Assembly: GCA_012845835.1 (NCBI GenBank)
Contig: JABAKD010000015.1
Location: 1,896,609 to 1,960,608 of the forward strand
DNA from: Undaria pinnatifida
Taxonomy: Eukaryota > Sar > Phaeophyceae > Laminariales > Alariaceae
DNA: 64,000 bases
Reading direction: 5' to 3'
The translations under genes and the position numbers were made by a program. Below, piece after piece: positions 54,314-64,000 of the stretch (positions are counted from its first letter, which is position 1; the number at the start of each line of letters is the position of its first letter). Below the pieces are notes generated by a model. That model made no database searches. It was not told where the DNA came from and saw only the letters and a program-made list of their open reading frames with translations.

Positions 54314-56220
54314 ATGTCGCAAAACAGAAACAGGGGAAGAAGGCAATCCTCCCGACTAGAGGCTGCAGCGGCTTCAAAACGGGGGGGAAAAGAATCCGCA
54401 ACCTCTGCGGACTCGGTGGCAGCAGCGGCAGCGGCGAAACCCCTTAGAAGGGCGGCGGTGACTGTCCGGCGCGCGAAGGAGGCGGACTACGAGGGAGTAG
54501 CGAGGATACGCGGCGTTATTGTTCCTGTTGGGATGAGTGGAGCGACTGGTTTCTTGGGCAGCAAGGTGGTGATCGATGACCCAGCGGAGGCGAAGAAGAG
54601 GTTACTAATGGCCAAGGTGATTATTCGTTGGTGTAAAGTCTGATGCTGTCCTAGCGTGCCCGAACTTCCGTATCCCGTCCAACCCCCGGAATCCCCCCAA
54701 AATATAAGCAAATATAGATCGTCTGCTTCCCACCACCGCACATGGTTGGCGACAGTTCCAATGATCCACCAGCACGAGTCCCTGGCGAGAGCTCCAATAT
54801 CTTCAAGCGGATTACGTCGGTTGATGGAAACTTAGCTGCGGCTAACCATTTCCAAAGCGTAGCGACCTATAAAGTCGAAGAGACGCTATGTTTGTTTTCG
54901 CATGACGAGAATTTTCTGGTTCTAACTTCGCGCAAGGTTCGTGCGTGGGTGTGCATCGGGGGGCTGTGGTACCACACCTCTTCTTCGACGGCTATCTAGC
55001 GGTGCGACAGGAGTTTCTCAGAGATCCGGGCTTGAAATCCGTCCTTGTTTTCGTAAACATTAAAAAGACACTTCAGCTGTGATATCGAGGATGCGTCGAA
55101 ATGTCTATTTTCATACCTGGTATTTGCTAGCTGCGCGTTGTAATCCGATCGCCCGTGGCGCGGGGTGTGTGTGTCCTCGCGAAGGATGTAGGTCGGTAAC
55201 TCCCCTGATTGCTAGTACTAGGGTCAACAGGACGATATGACAAAGACAGCCAGCTATAATCATTGTAGTGCATCGCCAACTCTACGCTGTTCTCTAGGTG
55301 TTCATAACTAAGGCTGGGTTGAGGCATGTAGTGCTTTAGATGTCGGCCAGCTACAACCATTGTGCTTACGGTGCTGTTTCGTAGATGTTCATATTCAAGG
55401 TCGGATGGAGGCAGGCATGGCATATTATGATTATTTTAAAAGACGGCCAGCGGCATATAATCACTCTGAATATGGTGTCCTTCTTTCCGCCTTTATTTCT
55501 GTCTCCGAAATCATGCCCACGCTTTTGCGTTCGCCAGGTGGCCAATCTCGTCAGCAGAGAAACAACTACACTAATCGCGCTCGGAATCGGTTGCAGCGCC
55601 TACGAAATGCTTTGCCTTGCTGTCCCCCAAGTGTTATGTTTTTAAGGTTGGATGGAAGCGTAATACGAATTTCTCTAAAGACGGCCAGCCGCTGTGTAAT
55701 TCTTCTGCTCGATATGTCCTTGAACCCCCCTTTCTCTCCCGTGCCATGCTCATGCTCCCGCGTCCACCAGGTAGCAGATCTCGTTAGCGGGGAAACAACA
55801 GCTCTGATCGCGCTCGAGAGCGGGCGCGTCGTAGGCACAATCGACTGCGCCGTCCAGCCGAGTACCGCAGATATCGGCCAAGGTTTAGAAGCTCGGTCTG
55901 GCGTCAAGACTCAAGCGCTGCGACGCGATTCGTCTCCCGAGCGGTCTCAGGTTTTCCTGAAAAACTTGTTCGTTCTTCCCGAACAAAGGAGGCGAGGCAT
56001 CGCCAGAAAGCTAGTAGAAGGCGCAGAAGACTTTGCGAGAAAAGAGAGGGCAGGGGTCCTTTGCTTGCAGGTTGACCGGAAAAATAAGGCCGCGAGAGAG
56101 TTGTATTACAGCTGCGGCTTCGAAGATGTAGAGCCGCCAGGACCTGTCGAGGGTGGTTTTGGGGGCGCGCTTCTCAGGGCACTAGGTATGGGGAAGAATT
56201 TTATGGTCAAGGAGGCCTGA
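54314..56220 (+). CDS. GNAT-family N-acetyltransferase, two exons
   Basis: Exons 54314-54616 and 55771-56220, phase 0, donor GTGATT, acceptor CGTCCACCAG; 250 residues from ATG 54314, TGA at 56218-56220. The fold runs from AVTVRRAKEADYEGVARIRG (first strand and helix, about residues 48-67), through VVGTIDCAVQ (strands 2-3), to FLKNLFVLPEQRRRGIARKL (strand 4 and acetyl-CoA motif A, QRRRGIA at 173-179) and ELYYSCGFEDVEP (motif B). GNAT enzymes move an acetyl group from acetyl-CoA to an amine; the substrate is not predictable. The basic, Ala/Ser-rich first 48 residues may be a targeting or disordered region. The frame is open further left to a non-ATG codon, so an upstream exon spliced at 54171/54172 (acceptor TTCCCAACAG) is possible and would add a Pro/Ser-rich stretch that could be plastid-directing. 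Confidence 0.85.
55300..55770 (+). repeat. Tandem units in the GNAT intron that copy the exon 2 boundary
   Basis: Units with GGCCAGC...TAATTC and an ATGTTCATATTCAAGG-like lead recur near 55250, 55310, 55385 and 55635. The last two (period 233 bp) include the acceptor and exon start: GTTCGCCAG/GTGGCCAATCTC at 55537/55538 and CGTCCACCAG/GTAGCAGATCTC at 55770/55771. Confidence 0.82.
55538..55648 (+). pseudogene. Decoy GNAT exon with intact acceptor
   Basis: Reads VANLVSRETTTLIALGIG in the same phase as true exon 2 (VADLVSGETTALIALESG), then diverges and stops at TAA. Use of this acceptor would truncate the enzyme before the acetyl-CoA site. Confidence 0.75.
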
Positions 56221-56344
56221 TGTTCGGACGGTCGACGAGGCGGTCCATTTTGTCCCGCGTAGGATATGTGGTGTGTACCACGTTGTGCTTGGTGTGGGTC
56301 TTGGTGTACGCGTTTGTAATACATTGTTTATTGAATCTAGAACG

Positions 56345-56500
56345 GCACTTCACCTGTAAGATGTGAGAATGAGACTTTCGTCGAAACTCATGTTTGAGAG
56401 CTGCGTGTGATACTCTGACCGCGCGTGCTTCGGGGTGTGTGTCCTCATGAATAGACTGGTGACCCCCCTGAGCGCTGGTGCCAGGGTCAACAGGGTGATG
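56345..56500 (-). repeat. Dispersed repeat H, downstream of GNAT
   Basis: TTTCGTCGAAACTCATG, GTGTGATACTCTGACCGCGC and GCCAGGGTCAACAGGGTGAT on plus are the inverted blocks of 30353-30535. Another inverted copy (55060-55245) sits in the GNAT intron. Confidence 0.6.
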
Positions 56501-57284
56501 CAGTGCTGCTATATTTTTCTGGCTGGCCAGAGGTGCTCATTGTGTGTCGTACGTTTTTTTCAGATCCGATCAGCTCGTCGATTCGGGGGCTCAACACTCA
56601 ACCTGGCTATAGAGATAATTCATTTGCGATCGTGTGCAGACGCTTGAAAATGCGCAGATGTGTTGACGCGTCGGTCCATGCACCGGCATCCAATGCCGTC
56701 AAGAGAAGCTGCTCCAGGCCTTTATTGTAGCTAATCTTCCCCTCAGACCGCTGTCACTTTTGGGAGGAGTGGGCACTATCATAGGCACATAGGTTCCCTG
56801 TTTTGACAAGGACGCGGGGGGGAATTTTGGCCAAAGCCAGCTTTCGGTGAGCGTACAACAGTCGCTCCACATAATTATTTTGAGAAACCTGCAACATTTG
56901 GTTCAAATAAGGGTGTACTGCAGGCACGTTCCTCAGTGAAGCGTCGCGGATTTTGAGGTGGGGGGGGGGTGATGAAACCTCCCCGGCTAGGGTTTAAGAA
57001 ATACATTCGGAAGAGCTGTCATAGGACAGGGAACGCGTGCAGTAGATTATTCTGGCCGAGAGGTGTGGCCGCCCGGTGGTCCACGCAAACGCGTTGCGCC
57101 AGGCAAGATGATATTTGACATGCCGGGCTAATTTTGACCTTGTTCCGTTGTGTGTTGTTACGTTTACTGCGCACTGAAAACTTGTTTATCTCTACGTCCA
57201 AAGTAGGTTGTTCTCAAAACGTGGGTGCAGTTTTAAACAGAGCTGTTCAAGGCTGTTCACTCCTCAGATGCTTTTCAATATTTC

Positions 57285-57355
57285 ACAGGTCCGGTCGGTT
57301 CGGGTCAGGAGGTTTGCAAAACTCGACCTGACCCGACCCGACCCGCGAGGTGTTA
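57285..57355. repeat. Short GGGTC/GACCC array
   Basis: TCGGTTCGGGTCAGGAGGTT then GACCCGACCCGACCCGCGAG. Like the 10.5 kb array it switches strand, here within 70 bp, which makes a hairpin. Confidence 0.7.
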
Positions 57356-58927
57356 ACTGAACAGTGAGCAGCCCTGCTTATAATCGGTTATTGCCTCCTT
57401 GTGCACAAGGTTTGGCGCCCGACCCCTGTGCTGTGAGCGAATCCAGCAGTGTATTCTCTCTGGGACTTGGGAGGGAAAACATGTCGAAACGGAGGTATGA
57501 CGATTACAGCATCGGTCACGCGAAGTAGCCCGGCCTGCTTTGGTAGGACGTGTGTCTGACCTGCAGTGCAAGGGGCTGGACGGCACGCGCACAGCATGGT
57601 GATACTTGTCGTGCAGATTGCACGCGAATCATATTAGTAAATGCTTGGTGAGAACCGCATTCATGTTTTTGAATCGCAATATATGGATCCCGAATGAGTT
57701 AAGCGTGCGTTCAATGTGTATCCCTTCACGACATACGTAAAGTCGCCTCCTGCGCTCGGAGTGGCTGTGCCGACTGGGGCTGTGAGCTTGCGTGCTTGGT
57801 GAGCAGGCCATGGTCTTTCGTAATAGTAGCGATCCGAGCACTACCCCTGACTGCATAAAAAAGCCGGAATATGCATACCCCACCAACCGGGCTGCTTACG
57901 TCCTCACATAATGCTATTTATCCCACCACTACCCTTGATTAACTAAGTACTTGATTTTGTAACAGCCAGACCATAAATATTATTCTATGCAACTGATCAA
58001 GGCTTCGACAGGGCGGTACCGTGGTGGTACTCCGAGTGGGGGATGCGTGGTTGGTCGGTGTTGGGAAGCGTGCTCCTCATGGTTTCCGGTGCCCTTGTTT
58101 GGTCTCTCCTCAAGGCTCGCTGGATAGACTCAAAAGCTTGTACATTATTTCCTCTACAATAAACTCTAAAAGACAGACAAAACAGGCCTAGGCACGATAG
58201 GGCAGGGTAGAGCACGTAGAGCAGGTAGTGAGATGTGGGGCGTCCTGTCCCATCATCGTCACCTACATTATCGTCCATCTATGATGGTCTTGACGTGAAT
58301 GTGGCATCTAATGTCACGTGGTTTCACCTCAACCATGACATGGTTTCACGTCGAATCTATAAACTGTGCTTCTACGGAGGGCACTCCATTACAGTATACC
58401 CATTTTCACCACCGGGTTTGAGCCACTCACACGTGGCACCGTACCTGATGGACAAAAACAATTTCGGTGTTTGTTTTCACACAACGTAGCGTATCATTCC
58501 TTGTTGCTGCTGCGTGTGGCCGCGAGGCTTAGGCGTGGTGGTAGAGTTGGGTCGTACGTGGTGCGTTAGGCATGGTCACCTACGATTCGCGCGTCTTTTT
58601 AGGCAGCAGCGGCGGAGCAGCAATGCTTGATCGGGATGCTCGTGCGCGGAGGCAGGCGCCACGAGCCACACTACGGCGCAGTCTCGGTTTGCGTGGAGGG
58701 AACTGCGCCGGCAGGAGGGTGGATTCGACGACGAAGGAGGAGGGCGACTGAGCGTCGACGGGCGGGGAAGAGACGGATTGAAATCTCCCTGAACAAGAAC
58801 TTTTGTTTTTCAGCACCGCAAGCTGCGATGAGCATTTTGTTTTTTGGGACGGGGGAGAAGGGGAACCGGTTGGAATTGAGTATCAACTAGAGCAAGTGCG
58901 AAGGAGCGGGCCGAGTGAGCTAAGGCG

Positions 58928-59410
58928 ATGAGGCGGCCATGGAGAACCACAGCAGGAGGATGGCACGCGGAGACCCACGACCCGCACTCACACCATCATC
59001 ACGATAGCAGCGATCGCCTTTTTTCAGGGTTTTTTTACGAGGCAGTAGTACAACATGTTACTTTCGTCATTGATTTTTGTTTAGTTGGTAGAGTTGTACA
59101 CCCTTCATGGGGAACGACCCCCCGCAATTTTCGATTTTCAGGCGCGGGCGTGGTAGCTGCGATGCAACCTGTCAAAAAACTCGGGAAAACGGGGCGATCA
59201 TTGATATTTGCATGGTGTTTTTTGGTTCGATTGCTCTTTTTTCACTGCATGCCCGCGGGTCGTCACCCTGACAGCACTCCAGACAGCAGGCGCGTTCGTC
59301 CGTGCTCACGATTACCGTGCGGTTCGTATGGTGCAGGCAGCCCAATCGCTGTAGTTTGTAGCCGCGAGTTGGTTAGTTGCGGGAACGGGGGAACTCTATG
59401 CTGTGGTTGA
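58928..59410 (+). CDS. Hypothetical ORF, 160 codons
   Basis: ATG start, MRRPWRTTAGGWHAETHDPH, with a His-rich patch, a hydrophobic segment near LIFAWCFLVRLLFF and a TGA stop. No family recognised, no splice context and low-complexity flanks. The sequence from 56.5 to 59.8 kb otherwise shows no gene. Confidence 0.18.
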   Translation: MRRPWRTTAGGWHAETHDPHSHHHHDSSDRLFSGFFYEAVVQHVTFVIDFCLVGRVVHPSWGTTPRNFRFSGAGVVAAMQPVKKLGKTGRSLIFAWCFLVRLLFFHCMPAGRHPDSTPDSRRVRPCSRLPCGSYGAGSPIAVVCSRELVSCGNGGTLCCG

Positions 59411-59849
59411 GTGGATACCCGCGGCCATGTGAGTTCAGTTTGCGCATTGGATCATTTCACTTGTGCGCCTTCTTCGTATCGTGCGTTTTTAGGCGGGAAA
59501 GCGTAGTGTTTCCCGGACGAATTTTGATTTCATGTGGTTTTTCGGATCTTCCTAGGCCTCCAGCACCTTTGCGTGACCATGGGGTCTAGATGTTTGATAA
59601 GAGTTAATGTGAGACAACAACAACAACACCCACAATAACATTCCATTCCGGATTGATATCGCGAATTTCAACCGTACGAACGCGTAAGTGGACCAAACAA
59701 CAAGGAGGTCAGTAGCGTGAGTGACATCGAGCTACTGCAAGCAATGGCCCCAAACGTGACCGCCCTACCGTAGCCTGGGTCAACATGTCTGTCCAACAGC
59801 CTGGGCCGAAACCCAGTTATTACCCCCTCGTTACCACACACGAAACAAA

Positions 59850-61850
59850 AAACAGGGTGGCTTCAGCTTGAGACACTGCTGTCGATACGACCACCGCTGC
59901 CCTTGCTACATATCACCTTGAGACACTGCTTTCGATACGACCACTGCCCTTGCTACATCTACAAGTCGGATCATAAATTCGATACTAACCGGGCTGCTTA
60001 TCTCCTTGCCCATTGCTGTCGATGCACACTTTGGCCATACTACGTATAAAGGCCGGACCACAAAACCCATAGCAACCGGTGTGTCAAACAGCGGTAGCCG
60101 AAACTCAGTTAACAGGTTAACCCTTCCACTGCTGCGAAATTGACCAACACCACTCTAATAACAAGACTTTTGTCTCCAAAACCGCGGGTGGAGTTGTGAA
60201 AGGGATAATCGGCGCCATATAATGACCAAAAAGCATTGCAGCCACCACTTTTGAGACACTGCTGTCTATACACCCACTGCCCTTCACTACATAAACAGCG
60301 GGACCACACATTTCCATACCAACCGGTCTGTCAAACAGCCGTAGCTGAAGCCCAGATAACGGCCAACAATTTATTTCCGCCAAAATGCACTAGCACTAAT
60401 TACAAAGTTTTGCCTTCAAAGCCTGCAGGCGTGAAAGGGTAAATACCCTATCGGTGCCACGCACTGAACAAAAAGACGACCTCCATTTGAGACACTGCTG
60501 TTGTCGATACAGTGTCGTAGAGTCCTCGCGGGACGACGCAGAGTTCTCAGTGTTGAGAAACACTCTCCTCGCGGTTCACGGTGTCTTTCATTCGTTCATC
60601 TCCGGCAAGCTCACAGCTCGGACACAAGGCAGATAAAGAAAATCCGCAGGTCATACGGAACACTGAACCGATGAGCGATACTCTTCCCCAAAGCACCACC
60701 GCATACTTCCTGGTAGTCTACGTATGTATATATTCCATGCATGGTTGTGGCATGACATTCGGGACCGATATTCACATCAATTACGCCATGGGTTCACATG
60801 AAATCTATAGTCTATCAATCTACTTATAAACAGAGCACTATATAACATTACCCCAACCTGAATAGTCGTAGATGACACGACAATCAAAGGATGTCAACCA
60901 AACATCCAAAAATAGGAAAGGGGGTCGAAGATGCGGCTATTCAAAACAATCAACATTAAGACTATAAATCCCTACACATCGTAATGAGGCCAAGACGCTT
61001 CATTGTAAGGGTTACTACCGTGTAATGGACGTAGGAGCTCAAGGTTGGGGTATGTGCTAACCATATACCAACGGCGATCGGACTACGAAACGCGAAAAAT
61101 TTGGACCACCTTGCCGAACCGGAGATGGTTGCGAGTCCAAGGTTAGCATAACAAGTCCAGCCGACGACGCTACATGTCATAGAACCCCCGTGGGGAACGC
61201 GGGGCTGTCGGTGTTGGGAAGCGCTTTCCGCATGATTCATGGTGATTTTCATTCGTTCGTCTCCAGGCGGCTCACAGCTCGGACGCAAGGCAGATAAAGT
61301 GCAAATCGCAGGCCATGAAAAACACTGCAACGATTCGCGATACCCTTCCTCGGAGCGTCACTGTATAGTCCCCGATAGTCTACATATACGTACGTGCCAT
61401 AGATGGTTTTGACATCACAACTGTGACAGGTTTTCACATTCAATACGACATCGGTTCACATCAAATATATAGCCTCATCTACATGTATGTATAGAGCACT
61501 TTATAACAACTGTCACAGCCACTGCTCTTCACTGCATATAAATAATGCCGGACCATTCATTACTATATCAACCGGTCTGTCAAACAGCCGTAGCCGAAAC
61601 CTAGTTAGCAACATTCTACTACCACGAAAATTAACCATCAGTACTCAAATAACAAGAAGTTTGTCCCCAAAAACGCTGGAATCGTTTTGACCGGGACAAA
61701 ATCATATCGGTGCAAATTACTGAACAAAAAACATCACGACCGCCTGTTGAGGCACGGTTGTCCATACCACCACTGCCCGTCGCTACATAAAAAAGCCAGA
61801 CCATACATTCCATGCCAACCGGGCTGCATAGAACTACATACACGTGTACG
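59850..61850. repeat. Satellite-like array of about 250 bp units with a 660 bp higher-order element
   Basis: Units with GAGACACTGCTGTCGATACG, CTACATAAA.AGCCGGACCA, CAACCGGTCTGTCAAACAGC and CCGTAGCCGAAACC recur at about 59870, 60030, 60240, 61500 and 61750. A second unit with TTCATTCGTTC.TCTCC.GG and GCTCACAGCTCGGACRCAAG recurs at 60585 and 61250. Related fragments reach back to 57850 and 58040-58330. Confidence 0.7.
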
Positions 61851-61854
61851 ACAG

Positions 61855-64000
61855 TGGGGAAAAACCAGGGCGTATAGTCGTACACTAGATAATAATACCT
61901 GTAACGTGAAAAAGAATTACAGACAGATATGTTAACACTGCGGTAGACCACACTACCAACCTATTATGCAGGGTATTTCGTGCCTACCCACCGTCTGCAT
62001 GATCGCCTGACGACCTTTACCAAACGCAGTAGCATATGCATAACGAAGTAAAGTCATCTTCGTGTTCAACAGTGGTGACATTGCATGCCCACGTCACCTC
62101 GCTTGTTGTATTTGTAAGATGTATCTCTGTCTTAGAATTGGCGACCTCAGAGCACCACATTGGCACGGTGAAAATCATGGGCGTAAAATCGTACATTTGA
62201 GCCAATAATAATGTAAAAAGGAAGAAAGTGCAGGCAGATAGTTAAAGTTGAGGTAGACCACACTACCAACCTATTACGTAGGGCATTTCGTACATACCAT
62301 CTGCATGATCGCCTCCTAACCTATGCCAAACGAAGTATGACCAACGAAGTAACGTAATTGAGCGCGGGTACACCAAACGTTCCTTTCAAAACACTGACGA
62401 TTCGCACTTCTCTCTCTCGTGCTCAATGGTGGTGACACTGCATGACCACATACCACATCTAACATCAAATCTTCCAGAATAATAAACAATACCAGGCAGG
62501 TGATAGGGATGTCTTCTCGCTGCAACCGTCAGATTTGTCCCCTTTAAGGGGTAATAGTTTCCGCGCACATACTGAAGTGTCCCGCCCGCCCCCCCCACCC
62601 GATCCCTCTTGTCCAAACGCCCCACCTAAGATCAAAATCTGCCAGAGTAGTAAACACTACCAGCCGGCTGATATCACCTCATTATCTTTCTGGCCATCTA
62701 ACATCAAATCTTCCAGAATAATAAACAATACGACCAGGCAGGTGATAGGGATGTCTTCTTGCTACAACCGTCAGATTTGTCCCCTTTAATGATTTATAGT
62801 TTCCGCGCACACATTGAAGTGTCCCCCCCCCTCCCCCCGCCCCCCCGATCCCTCTTGTTCAAACGCCCCACCAAAAATCAAAATCTGCCCGAGTAATAAA
62901 CACTACCAGTCAGCTGATATCACCTCAGTATATTTCTAGCCATCCATGCCGTAGCTCCAATTCATCCCCCCCCCCCCCCCCCCCCCCCCCTCCCTTCTTT
63001 TATTTTTCTTTCTCCCCTCCCTTATGTTCAAACGCCCCACCTACAATCGAAATCGGCCAGAGTAACAAACACTTTTTTTACGCAATTGATATTGATATCA
63101 CGTCATTAATTTTCTAGCCATCTATGACGTAGCTTTCATTCACCCCCCCCCCGCCCCCCCCCCCCGCCCCCTCCTTCCCCATCAACCGCACGATCGCATA
63201 GACCTAACACCACGCGTACAGCAAGCCCCTACATGTATGATTAGTACGCGCGATCGGAGTGTCACACACAAGCTTGCAAAGATGAGTTTCGGCCAAATCT
63301 TCGATGTCACAGTTGGAGTGTATTTCGTATTATACGTGACCTAAACCTCTTGAAAACCCTTCCCGCCCCCTCCTCCCACCCCGCGACCCCCCTCCCCCCT
63401 TTTTTTTTCCCCCGCTCCCTCTTCTTGCTCAAACGATCCACTCAACATCGAAATCGACCAGAGTAATAAACACTTCCACGCACTTGATATCACCTCATTA
63501 TCTTTCTAGAGCCATCCATGCCGCTGCTGCAATTCACCCCCCCCCTCCCCCCCCAACGTTCCCTCCTTCCCCACCACCCGCACCATCGCCTAGACGGAGC
63601 ACCACGCGTATAGCAAACCCCTACATCTATGCGACATGATATTGAAAAAAAAAACTCCCCACCCCCACCCCCTCGAAAGCTCCGCCCTCTCCTCACTGGT
63701 TGTACGACTTACAAGATGGGATTTATAGTTTCCACGCACAAATTGAGCTGCCCCGCCCGTCCTGCCCCCCCCCCCACCCCACCCCCGCTCCCTCTTGATC
63801 AAACCCAGGCCCCCACGTCCTTGAAAACTCCGCCTTCCCCTCACCAGTTATTCGACATACAGGGTTCACTCGATAAACTGATGCAATTCCTTCCACAGCT
63901 GTCAGATTTTGTCCCCCTCAAAAACGGATTTTATAGTTTCCGCGCACAGACTGACTAACATCACCCTGTTGACCCTGATAGCTACACTGTAGTTGCAAGG
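61855..64000. repeat. 2 kb C-rich repeat block, copy 2, running off the window
   Basis: Same order and orientation as 28425-30400, starting AGGGCGTATAGTCGTACACT and ending in the first 42 bp of dispersed repeat H. It has extra internal subunits (for example the 62.46-62.82 kb stretch) and different C-run lengths (about 26 C at 62967-62992). Confidence 0.85.

Overview
The window looks like nuclear DNA of a brown alga (Ectocarpus-like Phaeophyceae). This is inferred from many short exons separated by 0.4-7.7 kb introns, GTGAGC/GTAAGT-type donors, a fucose-type GH95 hydrolase, a Golgi-type glycosyltransferase, and a dense load of degenerate retroelements, SINEs, MITEs and minisatellites. No species-specific marker was seen. 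Nearly all long open frames are non-coding. Real genes appear only when short exons are joined by splice sites and reading phase.

Region 1 (1-16.7 kb, + strand): the 3' ten exons of a glycoside hydrolase family 95 (alpha-L-fucosidase-like) gene, 595 codons, ending at a TAA at 16706-16708. Every junction closes in phase. The 5' part, including the Asn-rich catalytic segment, lies left of the window. Introns hold LINE 3' ends with C-runs, a nested poly-A retroposon, SINEs, MITEs and GGGTC arrays.

Region 2 (16.7-20.6 kb): intergenic, with degenerate about 90 bp tandem repeats, a MITE relic and a tRNA-derived SINE.

Region 3 (20.6-40.2 kb, + strand): a nine-exon gene for a type II membrane nucleotide-diphospho-sugar transferase-like protein (425 aa). 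Its 7.7 kb second intron holds a 1,200 bp pogo/Tigger-type transposon, MITEs, a 2 kb C-rich repeat block and three SINEs. The sixth intron holds a LINE 3' end.

Region 4 (41.7-47.7 kb): a decayed DIRS-like (tyrosine-recombinase) retrotransposon with reverse transcriptase, RNase H and recombinase remnants between related direct repeats.

Region 5 (47.7-56.2 kb): repeats, then a two-exon GNAT acetyltransferase gene (54.3-56.2 kb).

Region 6 (56.2-64 kb): satellite-like repeats and a second copy of the 2 kb block seen at 28.4-30.4 kb.

The GH95 and glycosyltransferase genes fit cell-wall or glycan metabolism, but their neighbourhood does not by itself show a joint pathway. The most unusual signal is shared by all three genes: local tandem duplications that copy exon-intron boundaries, leaving decoy acceptors, decoy donors or whole decoy exons beside the used ones.
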